The translations under genes and the position numbers were made by a program. The notes beneath the pieces are model-generated. The model searched no databases, was not told the origin of the DNA, and saw nothing but the letters and a program-made list of their open reading frames with translations. A stretch of 64,000 bases of DNA from the NCBI RefSeq assembly GCF_030272615.1, contig NC_081408.1:63732614-63796613 (forward strand), in the 5' to 3' direction. Of the stretch, positions 34,428 to 44,258 are shown in pieces. This DNA comes from Cryptomeria japonica (taxonomy: Eukaryota > Streptophyta > Pinopsida > Cupressales > Cupressaceae). Every line of letters begins with the position of its first letter. The stretch's first letter is position 1.

Positions 34428-36103
34428 TTTGCGGGGGAAAAAGTGACACTAAGCAAACATGCCTTAATCTCACCTTCAATCACACATTTGTGGAATACGA
34501 AAGAGCCTAGAGGTATCACACAATTAGCTACTTCTTTTTGTGGAAGAGAGAGCCACGGGCTACCTATTAGGATTTCTATTCCTTTGTTGTAATTGAAAGA
34601 TAAAATGATAAAAGTTCAATCCCAAACCCCAAAGTGCAAGTATGAACTAATAACCAGATTTGCAGAATTGAACTTAAATAATGGAAAACTGTAAACACAA
34701 GGACAAGACAAGAATGTAAATGCATACCCGGAGTTAAAATCTGACTGAAAATGTTCGGGACGGGGGCGCGGGCGCCACTGTCCTAATTCTGCCCCTGAAA
34801 CTGCTCCAGAAACTGTTGTTTTGCACTCTGGAAAAAGCTGTCAAAAATGCTGAAAATGCTATCTGTCAGGAGGACCAGGGCGCCCAGCGCCCCTGTCCCA
34901 GGGACTAGGGTGCCCAACGCCCCTATCCTGGTAGGACCAGGGTGCCCCATGCCCCTGTCCTGGTCTTTTGCTTCAAAACTTGGTGTGAAGTTCGGTCTCA
35001 GTCTGCTTCTCCCGGATCTGCAACCTGCGGCATTGTCCGAGTCCCGAAACCTGCACTTATATCTGAAAAGGGTATGGTGGGTGGCTATATAGGGTTTTGC
35101 CTTAGTCAAACCCCCACTTCGGTGATTTCCACCTCCACGAATAGCCAAGTTGTATTGTAAAATGTATTGTGTGTGCAGACCTAGTGTGTGTGCAAGGTCC
35201 TTAAATGCAAGAAAGCAAACTAGAGCAACCTAGAAAGTAAACCCTAATTGCTTGTAAATGATAATATAAATGCTCTAAATCAAGATGCAAAGTGATCTAA
35301 AGCATGAATAAGGATATATTGAAGCTTATGCAAAGACATGAAAACAACATGAAATCATACCCAACCCTCAAGGGAGGAGTACAAGCCAATCTTCAGTCGG
35401 TAATCTCCTATTGTTCTTCAATGTCTTCAAAGCCCTAAATGGATGAATGAAATTGACAAATGCTTGATAGAAGGATGTTGAATGTTGTTGAAGTCTTCAA
35501 AGATCTACTCTTTCGCTGCATATGAGGTCCCTGAAAACCAAAATTCTGATCCCTTCAAATGAAGAAAGAGAGCTCTTATATATGAAACCCTAGGTCTTAA
35601 TTCCAACTTTAGGCCGACCTAGAGATTGAATATCCCACCAATTTCTTGGGGTTAAGCTTTATTTTATGATTGGATCGTGCTCCTAAAATTTTGGGAAAAA
35701 TGTCCGGGACCATGTTGCACTCCGGGCGCCATGGTCCTGACAACTTTTCACCAAATTTTCAGGGCCGTCGGATATGATGATTTTAGAGAGAATCCCGAAG
35801 TTATAGGTGATTTCGAGATGTTTTGACCCCCGAAATCAAGCCCCCAAGTTCAAAATAGGACCCAATTAGGGTTTTTGATTAAAAGATGTATAGGAGGAAT
35901 AAAATGAAAAGGGCACACTTTAATGAAAGGGCCCAACTTTATGATGTAGGAAATGATAAAATAGGACCTTAGACCTAATTAATTTAATTAATTAAGTGCT
36001 AAAGGGGAAATGCAATGCAAAATGCAAAATGCGCCAAGGCGGGTGCTAAACTAGGTGTGAAATTGTACCACCCTAGCAGGTGCGTACAATTTATGACGCT
36101 ACA
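34428..36103 (-). repeat. 5' LTR of the inner Gypsy element (LTR C, 1,676 bp)
   Basis: Pairs with LTR B over its full length. Its U5 end reads TTTGCGGG (plus strand) where LTR B has TGTGCGGG, one change in the terminal dinucleotide region. Three GC-rich repeat units at 34872-34964. It ends at 36103, followed by the duplicated ccaac. Confidence 0.95.
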
Positions 36104-36108
36104 CCAAC

Positions 36109-36395
36109 AAAGCATGATCATATCTATTAAAAGGTTTATGTTTTGATTCAAAAGGAGACAACTCTTCATAGAGGGGATCATTGAAAACAACCATGTTACT
36201 AGATTTAGTGGAAGATCTGATAGGAATGTACCCTTGAGAGGGATCATTCGACTTATCTTTCTCATCACAACAAAATGGCATAGTAACAATGTTTATGAGT
36301 TTTTGGTAAAATGAAGGTTTGGCATCTTTAGGGTTCAAAAACTCATCTAAAGCTTCATCTAATTCATCTTGGCTATGCAAGTAAAAATATGACAT
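36109..36395 (-). pseudogene. Protease-type ORF of the outer Gypsy element, N-terminal part
   Basis: Starts MSYFYLHSQDELDEALDEFL at 36395 and matches the N-terminus of the intact inner ORF with substitutions and a short deletion. The frame is broken after ..NRYDHALL by the inner insertion and continues in phase at 27814, where the partner of the ccaac duplication lies. Confidence 0.88.
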
Positions 36396-36587
36396 TTTGA
36401 AATAAAAATTGCATAAAACTTAAACACACAATGCAAAGAAACAAAGAAACACACTCTTTCTTTTCCCTGCTTTTTTTTTTCACTTTTCTCTCTTTTTTTT
36501 TTTTTTAAATGAAAATGAAACTTAAATGAAACACACTAAATCTAGATCTAGATCTAACAAATATAATGCAAGAGAAAGCAATAATAA

Positions 36588-36607
36588 GATTCATGTCAGG
36601 TTCACCA
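36588..36607 (-). promoter_or_regulatory. Primer binding site of the outer Gypsy element
   Basis: Minus-strand TGGTGAACCTGACATGAATC, two transitions away from the element 1/inner site, three bases inside LTR D. Confidence 0.8.
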
Positions 36608-36610
36608 AAA

Positions 36611-38222
36611 TGTGTGGCGGAAAAAGTGACACTAAGCTAATATGCCCTAATCTCACTTTCAATCACACACTTGTGGAATACGAAAGAGCCTAGAGGTATC
36701 ACACAATTGGCTACTTCTTTTTGTGGAAGAGAGAGCCACGAGCTACCTATTAGGATTTCTATTCCTTTTTTGCAAATGATAGATAGAATGATGCAAGTTC
36801 AATCCCTAACCCTAAAGTGCAAGTATGAACTAATAGCAAGATTTGCAGAATTGAGATTAAACAATGGAAAGCTATAAACACAAGGACAAGGCAAGAATGC
36901 AAATGCATACCCAGTGTTAAAATCTGAGTGAAAATGTTCGAGATGGGGGCGCAAGCGCCACTGTCCTGATTCTGCTCCTGAAACTGTTGTCTTTGGCAAC
37001 CTGAAAGCTGTCGAAAAGTGCTGAAAACTTGCTATCTGACAGAGGAACCAGGGCACCCCATGCCCCTGTCCTAGTCTTTTACTCTGAAATTTGGTGTGTT
37101 GCTCAGTTTCCGTCTGATTCTGCTGGATCTACAACTTGCGGCATCGTTCGAATCCCAAAATCTACACTTATATCTGAAAAGGTGTGTGGGCGGCTATATA
37201 GGGTTTTGACTTAGTCAAACCCTCGCTTTGGTGATTTCCACCTCCACGAATAGCCAAGTTGTATTGTAAAAGTAGTGTGTGTGCAGACCTTATGTGTGTG
37301 CAAGATCCTAAAATGCAAGTAAGCAAACTAGAGCAACCTAGAAAGTAAACCCTAATTGCTTGTAAATGATAATGTAAATGCTCCAAATCAAGATGGAAAG
37401 TGATCTAAAGCATGAATACAAATGATATAATGAGGCTTATGCAAAGACATGAAAACAACATGAAATCATACCCAACCCCAAGGGAGGGGTACAAGCCAAT
37501 CTTCAGTCGGTAATCCCCTATTGCTCTTCAATGTCTTCAAAGCCCTAAATGGATGAATGAAATTGATGGATGCTTGATGGATGGATGTTGAATGTTGTTG
37601 AAGTCTTCACAAATCTGCTCTTTCGCTGCATAGAAGGTCCCTAAAACCCAAAAATTCCTCCTTCTTTCAAATGAAGAAAGAGAGCTCTTATATATGAAAC
37701 CCTAGGTCTTAATTTCAACTTTTTGCTGACCTAGAGATTGAATCTCCCCCCAATTTCTTGGAGTTAAGCTTTATTTTATGATTGGATTGCACTCCTAAAA
37801 TCTCAGGAAAAATGTCCGTGACCATGTGCACTCCGGGTGCCATGGTCCTCTCCCGGCGCCATGGTCCCGACAACTTTTCACCAAATTTTCAGGGTCATCG
37901 GATATGATGATTTTAGAGAAAATCTTGAAGTTACAGGTGATTTCGAGATGTTTTAAGCCCTGAAATCAAGCCCCCAAGTTCAAAATAGGACCTAATTAGG
38001 GTTTTTGATTAAATGATGTATTGGAGGAATAAAATAAAAGGGGCACACTTTAATGGAAAGGGCCCAACTTTATGATATGGGAGATGATAAAAATAGAACC
38101 TTAGACCTAATTAAGTGCTAAAGGGGAAATGCAATGCAAGATGCAAAATGTGCCAAGGCGGGTGCTAAACTAGGTGTGAAATTGTACCACCCTAGCAAGT
38201 GTGTACAATTTACAACGCTACA
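36611..38222 (-). repeat. 5' LTR of the outer Gypsy element (LTR D, 1,612 bp)
   Basis: Pairs with LTR A (21537-23177). Only one GC-rich repeat unit remains (37044-37073) against two in A and three in B and C. Right edge ..ACGCTACA is followed by the target duplication caaag. Confidence 0.93.
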
Positions 38223-38227
38223 CAAAG

Positions 38228-38716
38228 AAAAATCTTAGTGTATGTGGTTTTGTGGATTTTGATTGGGCACAAAACATAGAAAATAGAAGATCCACCAGTG
38301 GATATGTTTTTGTCATGAATGGTGGAGAAATTAGTTGAATGAGCAAGCGGCAACCTGTAGTCGTTTTGTCCACTACAGAGGCAGAGTACATGGCAGCTAC
38401 ACATGCATGCAAATTAGAAGCTGTTTGGATAAGATGGTTGAGTTTAGATGTTGGTTTTGGTATAGGGAAAATTGAAATTTGGAGTGACAGTCAAAGTGCT
38501 ATATGTCTAGCGAAGAATCCTACTTTCCATGCCAGAACTAAGCATGTTGATGTTCAGTATCACTTTGTTCATGACATGGTGGAAGATGGAAAAGTTTATC
38601 TTAACAAGGTAGACACTCTAGAAAATGTTACAAACACCTTGACGAAACCTGTGAGCACTCACAAGTTCAGGTGGTTTTCTAATTCTATGGGTCTTGATAC
38701 CCATGTTTCTCAGTAA
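38228..38716 (+). pseudogene. RNase H domain of element 2, resuming after the Gypsy insertion
   Basis: In phase with the RT frame once the 16,691-bp insert and duplicate are removed. Reads ..VDFDWAQNIENRRSTSGYVFVMNGGEIS, a stop (TGA, about 38336), then MSKRQPVVVLSTTEAEYMAATHACKLEAVWIRWL, WSDSQSAICLAKNPTFHARTKHVDVQYHFV and ..TNTLTKPVSTHKF. These are the standard Copia RNase H blocks. It ends at TAA about 38714, followed by the polypurine tract. Confidence 0.92.
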
Positions 38717-38750
38717 TGTCTGGAATGGTAATCAGTCCAGTGAATTCCTC

Positions 38751-38764
38751 GTCAAGTGGGAGTT
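38751..38764 (+). promoter_or_regulatory. Polypurine tract of element 2
   Basis: Purine-rich aagtgggagtt lies directly before the TGTTGGAAATG start of the 3' LTR. The same kind of tract is usual in Tork-type Copia elements. Confidence 0.75.
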
Positions 38765-39584
38765 TGTTGGAAATGTTCCTCGAATTAACTTGACTTGTGT
38801 TTAGATTGATCGGAGTAACCTATCTCAATGGAACAACTGTCGGTGTGACTCTTGCCGATGGGCCAATGGAACCCTCTTCTTGTGATCGGCTATCAAGTGA
38901 GCAAGTCTGAGTTGATCTAACGGTAGTTGCTAGTTCGCAATGAGAAACTACTCATTAGAATATCCATCGTGACCCAACGATAAAGAAGAGCTTCATTCTG
39001 GTGGTTAGTGAGGCCATGCTAAGGTGGCAGGATAGGGACTATGGAACCAATCATGGAGTGACATGTGGCATAAGTGAGTGGCCCAAGTGAGATAAGCATT
39101 GTTCAAATTGAGAAGATCCAATGGCAGATCCCAGGAAGATCAACAGCAGAGCAAAATTCTAGGACTATCAGCGGTTGTTGCCGTACAAAGGTTGTGAGGT
39201 GCCCAAAATGTTATCCCTCGTGATATGGCGACCAAGTGGTGGGACCTAGAAGGAGAGTGGCTAAGGTGAGTTAAAGGCCAAGCAAATCACAGATGATTAG
39301 ACAAAGATCATAGAAGATCCAATGGTGGTCGCTAGGTCGTGATGGGAAATTGCTCATTAGACTTTCCATCACAACCCAGCAACAAAGAAGAGATTCATTT
39401 TGGGGGTGAGCTTGTGATAGACTCATGAAGATATGAGATAGAGGTCGCCAAGTGGAGTAGAGACTGACTACAGATGTGCACTCGAACCGGAGTCCAAAAG
39501 GTAAACATTTGGACATTGAAGATGGTCTTGTCGGTGTATATGAATACAAACTGACCCGACTTCCTGGTGCATGTGGGATATTGT
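38765..39584 (+). repeat. 3' LTR of element 2, left part
   Basis: Matches 16677-17475 with many substitutions. It is interrupted after ..catgtgggat|attgt by element 3. It resumes at about 46457 with attgtgtttctcatgaatgcag, which corresponds to 17471 onward in the 5' LTR. Confidence 0.88.
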
Positions 39585-41801
39585 TGTTGGCATTGTGTTT
39601 TCATTGATGTCATCTGGTATGGGATCATCACCGATAGTAGAGATGTATGTGCAACATTGATATGGAGGAGTAAAGGATGTGATATTTGGATATCACCTTA
39701 TGTTGCAGAATATCAGCAAGGTAAGGAAAGTATGTCATCTGGCAAGTGTTGTATTGACAAATGGGCAAGCTGTTTGAGTAGTTGTTTGTGATGAAGAGGT
39801 AGAATGTTACCTGAATCACATCAACACTGGAAGAGAAGAATTAACCGGTATACTATGAGATTAAAGAACAACAGGACTCCCACTGGATGAAGATGCAGTC
39901 ATCATGAGAAGCAATGACTGACAATGAATGTGCTCACTACAGATCACATATGCCTCTTTGAAGAGATGTTGTATAAATAGGGAAGTCACATGAGCATATG
40001 GTAGAAAGTAGATGGTGTTACTCCACCAAGTAAGTGGATCTTATCTCTTATTATGCATTGAGTGCACTATAGTTTGGAGAGAAAAGTGTGAAGTGTTGGT
40101 CACCTTGATAAAATAGTAGAGAAATGAACAAGATTGATCTAGAAGAAAGGCAAGACCAAGTAGATGCAGTCTGAAGTAAAAAGACATGATTGAAGATGGA
40201 GTCTTGTGAAGGTTGATGACATGGTGTCATCAAGAGTGGTAACTGGTATGTAAGTCCACCGGTTATATAAGCGAGGTGCGGATTTAGAAGACTTCCCAAT
40301 TGTGGGTGTGAGCATACTTTGGATTTACCTATCTGGAGACCAGTTTGAGAGTTTCATCTACAGTCCAAGATGAGAGAAAAGATGATAAGATAATCAATAG
40401 AATGGTTTAGACCAAAAGGGTTTGCAAACCAACATAAGTAAGGAATCAGTATTGTGATTGGTCGGTGATCCTACCTGGACCAACTTGGAGTGCCAAGCTA
40501 GCAGTTGATCAACATGGATGCCACATGGGATCAAGGTGGCATGCTCTCAAAGGTTGGTGAAGTGTCATGTAGAGCTAGGTAGCTCAATTGGTGTGCACTA
40601 ATAGCAGAACCCGTAATTTGTGGAATTGGGTCAAAAGTGTGTGGCTCGAGGAAGAATAAACCAACAAAGAAGATTAGAGGATTAGTTGGCACCTGGATCG
40701 AAGAAAGAAGATGAGGTTGATAGAAGAGCTCAAAAAGGAAACAAAAGAGGCATTAATGATGTATACCGATAGATTGGTTGCAAGTTGTTGAAGATGGAAG
40801 GTGTGTTTTGGAAAATGCGTTGATGTCAGCCTTATGTAGGTGAATGTCAAGAAGATTAGATCTAGCAAGATCTAATTGGATTTGATCAGCCTTGAGGATT
40901 GTGGAAACCCTAACCGCCCATATTTTGAATATGGTTTTGGCGAGAAGACTAGTCTATAAGTATGAAAGCCAAAGAGATTGTTAACTGTTGTTGGAAACAA
41001 GACCATTGTGTTACTACGAAGTGGGATACTTTTGCAAGTAAGAGAAAATCAACCAAGTGCACATATGAGAAGAAGCCAGGTTGAAGTGTTCAATCTATAG
41101 TGGAATAGAACTGGTAGTGTTTATACCAATAGAGAAGAAGAGAAGAGAGTTATCAAGAAGGAGGATAGAGAACCAACAGAGTATAGTACTGGTAAAGTGC
41201 AGAGAGTTTATGGAGGAGATCCAGTAAAGAAGCAAAAGGTGAAGATCAACAGAAGAGTGAGTCGGTGTAGTAGAGAAAGTATCTCACCAACAAAGTAAGA
41301 TATATGAAAGGTTTCAAGATTCACTTGTAACAAGATAACTACTTTTGTATTTGAAGTTTACAGTGTGAACACTGAGTTGTAGCTTGGTGCAGGGGTTGTA
41401 GGTCCTTGGGTTGGTTCCCTAAAGTCAAGGGTTGATTCTCCTTGGGTTGGTGCCCTAAAGTCAAGGGTTGATTCTCCTTGGGTTGGTGCCCTAAAGTCAG
41501 GGGTTGGTACCCTAAACTTTGTAAAAGAGTTTTCATTGTGAGGCTAGATTGGAGTAGTAGACTCCAACAACATTGCTCACTGAGGTTTTACCCATCTTGG
41601 GTTTTCCTTGTACATCTCAGTGTTATGTGATGTTCCCTTGTGTGTGTGTGTGTGTATTTGAGTTAGTCTCTTCAATAATCAGTAATTTTGCATTGTGTTT
41701 GATCAATAAACTGATATGGTCACAAAGGATAGTAAATGAGAAAGGGTTAGAGAACCATTGATTCACCCCGCCCCCCTCTCAGTGGTGCATTGTGTCTAAC
41801 A
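39585..41801 (+). repeat. 5' LTR of element 3 (2,217 bp)
   Basis: Starts TGTTGGCATTGTG and ends ..GTGTCTAACA. Includes three tandem 36-bp units from 41404 (ccttgggttggttccctaaa-type) and a tg microsatellite at about 41640. The pattern ..actgattcacc, C-run, ctctcagtgg.. near the end is shared with other LTR tails in the window. Short ORFs on both strands are not supported. Confidence 0.9.
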
Positions 41802-41803
41802 AT

Positions 41804-41815
41804 TGGTATTAGAGC
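41804..41815 (+). promoter_or_regulatory. Primer binding site (initiator tRNA-Met type) of element 3
   Basis: TGGTATTAGAGC differs by one transition from the usual Copia site TGGTATCAGAGC and lies two bases inside the LTR. Confidence 0.85.
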
Positions 41816-41874
41816 ATAGGTTTCAAGTTAGAAGTGTGTTCTCCAACTTGGGTAGATTTTGGCCTAAGGACACA

Positions 41875-43665
41875 ATGGTTTTCTTAGTGTCAATCCTTGC
41901 TCCAGTGTTTGATAGATCAAACTATTCTATTTGGAGTTGCAGAATGGAAGTCTTCCTATCCTCCCTAGGGTTTGATGTCTAGATGGTAGTTATAAATGGT
42001 CTCCCTAGGAATGTATGTCCCCCCACTAGCACTGAAGAAGAAAGAGGACACCTATGTAATGAAGCCATGAAGGCCATACTCAGTGGGCTCCCTGGTGATG
42101 TCTCCTCATAGGTGGATAGATGCAAAACAACAAAGAGTCTATGGGATATACTGAAGATGCTTTATGGAAATGAGCCATGCACTACTGAATCAGATTGTGG
42201 AAGCATGAAGAACAAAAATGTTGACACATGTCGAAGTATTGATAGTAGATACGTCAGTTGCTGCAGTTTGATGAAGAGGAAACACATCTCTTCATGGCAC
42301 AAGAGACTAAAAGTGAGGCACACACATCAAAGTGTGACAAGGCTGATAGATCCCACTGGCAAGATGTGTTTGGGAGTGATGATGAAGACGAAAGAGAAGT
42401 ATATTTTGAATGTGAACTAGTAAGTGCACTGGAAGAGCTGCAAAGTGTTAGAAAGGACTTTAAAAATTACAAAGCTTCAGTTCATGATGAGTGCAAACAG
42501 TTGAGAATATGCCTTGAAGAATCAAATAAAAATATTTGCATATTGACTTCTCAACTTGAAGAGGCAAAAGGATTGACTAGTGAGTTGAAATCAGTCTTCG
42601 ATGATAAGGAAAGAAAGTGTGAGGATCTCTAGCTAGAAGTGGAAACAAAGGACAAGGAATGTTAGAAGATGAAGGAAGAGATGGAGAAACTCAGAAAAGA
42701 ACTTGAGAAATGTCAAGATGAACTCAAATTGGGAATGAAGAATGATGTTGCATGGAGAAACCATGCAGATCTAAAAGGAAAAGGAAAGATGAGGGAAGAT
42801 AGTGTTGCTCATAGCATGAATAAGGGAAGACCTTCTACCAGTAGAAGACAAAGAAATGATGCTGCCACCAAGTCAAGACAAGCATGGCTGAAGAAGAGAA
42901 CAAATGAAAGATATGTAGAGAATGAACAACCCCAAATTCCTTCCCGGAGAAAGAAAAATGCAGATGCCAAACTGGTAAGAACACCTCATGTGTGGCAAAA
43001 TAAATTTGTAAGTAATAAGCCTCCTCTCTTTGGTTATTGTTTTGGATGCAAAGGTTATGACCATAGGGTAGAAGAATGTAAAATGAGGCCTAAGAAGTGA
43101 CATAGTGTTCTTCCTAGGCATATTAAATTAGATGGCTATAGATTGTATGCATATGAGCATAATCCATCTAGGGGAAGAAGAATGCATACCCCCTCTTTTA
43201 GTATTGCTAATGTTGTATGTCATAACTACAATAGACCTAGACATAGAAGTTATGATTGCACGAGGAAAAACTTGCAGTCCTACAACAACTAGTTGAATAG
43301 TCATGCTCAGCATGGAAGCAGTTATAGAGGATACAAGTAGTAGAGACCTGTATGGAACAAGATCAGTGGTGTTCTTGATCAAGCAAGATATCCAAGGAAA
43401 TCGACAGATGGCCACAATGACATGACAAGAAGAAGAAGAGTGAACAAGTACAATATAAGGTTCCCATGTAATGAGGTTAGCATGGATGTGATGTGATTTT
43501 ATAGCTCTACCTCCTGTCTTGGTGCTAAATCTAGAAGTGTAAGCATTGATCAGTAGGAGAAGATGAAACCTGCTCCCCAGGCTGAAAAGGGGAAGAAAAG
43601 TGAGACCAAATAGGCATGGAAGAAGAAGCAAGAAAATAGGACCATGGATTGGCATTGTGTATTAG
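41875..43665 (+). pseudogene. gag: gag of element 3 with coiled coil and zinc knuckles
   Basis: Begins MVFLVSILAPVFDRSNYSIW; the Copia gag N-terminus ..RMEVFLSSLGFDV is followed by a stop and ..KTTKSLWDILKMLYGNE. A frameshift between about 42170 and 42258 leads to FDEEETHLFMAQETKSE, then a long acidic/basic heptad-like coiled coil (about 42420-42750) with two stops. A CCHC knuckle CFGCKGYDHRVEEC lies at about 43040-43080. A second knuckle further on (CHNYNRPRHRSYDC) has lost a Cys. Several stops follow TGA 43098. The protein would form capsids. The coiled-coil layout matches element 4 gag. Confidence 0.82.
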
Positions 43666-44245
43666 ATGCATAAGTGTTATCTCCTATAGTTTAAAGGAGA
43701 TGCAAAACTTAGGGGGAGTCACATATTGATTAGATCATTCACCCCTTAGTTGAACAACTACTACCGGCAAGAGGAAAGTATCCCAAAAGAAACAAGAGAC
43801 CAATATGTCCAACATGTTATCAGCATGGATGTTGCTCGATGTTGTAGGTATTGAGGTGAGTACTATTTTGGAATCCGGTAGATGAGAAATGAAGACTAGA
43901 GATATGTGATTGAGGGGGAGTTCAGAGCTATATCCTTAGATTAATATTAGATATACTAAACATGGAAGAAGATCAAATAAATGTTCAAAGAAGGAGAGAG
44001 ATCAATGTGTTTTGTAAAGGGTTAATTGGAACCTGAGCTTTCCATCTCAAGTATTGATGTTTGAGATGATGATGTGCATAATATTCAAAAGGGAGATGCA
44101 CCCGGTAATAAGGGGAGAAATATTCTTGATAGTGCTTGGTGGATGCAAGGAAAAAATGTTATCCTGATAGTGCCCTTTGTCATTGTGTCAAAGGGGGAGA
44201 AGAATTATGTAGTATGTCAGATACTATGAGTGTTGACATCAATGC
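43666..44245 (+). other. 3' untranslated region of element 3 with repeated purine tracts
   Basis: No domain. Several gggggag-type tracts occur (about 43711, 43912, 44113, 44191) before the main polypurine tract. CCCTTTG (44173-44179) can pair with CAAAGGG (44189-44195), forming a hairpin whose 3' arm runs into a purine tract. Confidence 0.6.
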
Positions 44246-44258
44246 CAAAGGGGGAGAT
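44246..44258 (+). promoter_or_regulatory. Polypurine tract of element 3
   Basis: CAAAGGGGGAGAT-type tract directly before TGTTGGCATTG of the 3' LTR. It is bracketed by an inverted repeat: ttgacatcaatgccaa (44233-44248) against ttggcatt (44261-44268) and cattgatgttaa (44276-44287). Confidence 0.85.

Larger units (their letters stand above)
27815..36103 (-). mobile_element. Inner protease-only Gypsy element (element 2b), younger copy nested in the outer one
   Basis: 8,289 bp with perfect 5-bp duplication ccaac (27810-27814 and 36104-36108). LTR C (34428-36103) is 5' and LTR B (27815-29491) is 3' in the element's own minus-strand direction. Primer binding site at 34405-34424. Its single long ORF of 1,027 codons is intact. 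Removing the insert plus one duplicate (8,294 bp) restores the frame of the outer ORF. LTRs B and C differ by only a few percent by eye. Polymerase and integrase are absent. Confidence 0.95.
21537..38222 (-). mobile_element. Outer protease-only Gypsy element (element 2a), minus strand, split by a younger copy
   Basis: Inserted in element 2 with a perfect 5-bp duplication caaag (21532-21536 and 38223-38227). Removing it plus one duplicate (16,691 bp) restores the element 2 RT-RNase H frame exactly. LTRs: 36611-38222 (5' in its own direction) and 21537-23177 (3'). The primer binding site is at 36588-36607. The coding region runs from 36395 to 24994, interrupted by the inner copy at 27815-36103. 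Without that insert the element is about 8.4 kb. By eye LTR divergence is around 5-7% in the first 90 bp. No RT, RNase H, integrase or gag is visible, so the element is non-autonomous. Confidence 0.93.

Noticed and set aside
40570-40640. tagctcaattggtgtgcac resembles a tRNA D-arm start
   Set aside because: No anticodon arm or T-arm follows, and the same phrase is in the other LTR copy (about 45245), so it is LTR sequence.
41402-41520. Regularly spaced 36-bp repeats, considered as a CRISPR-like array
   Set aside because: The units are contiguous with no spacers and lie in an LTR of a plant retrotransposon.
43128-43655. 175-codon minus-strand ORF
   Set aside because: Antisense of the decayed gag C-terminal part of element 3 and full of low-complexity Ser/Leu; no recognisable family.
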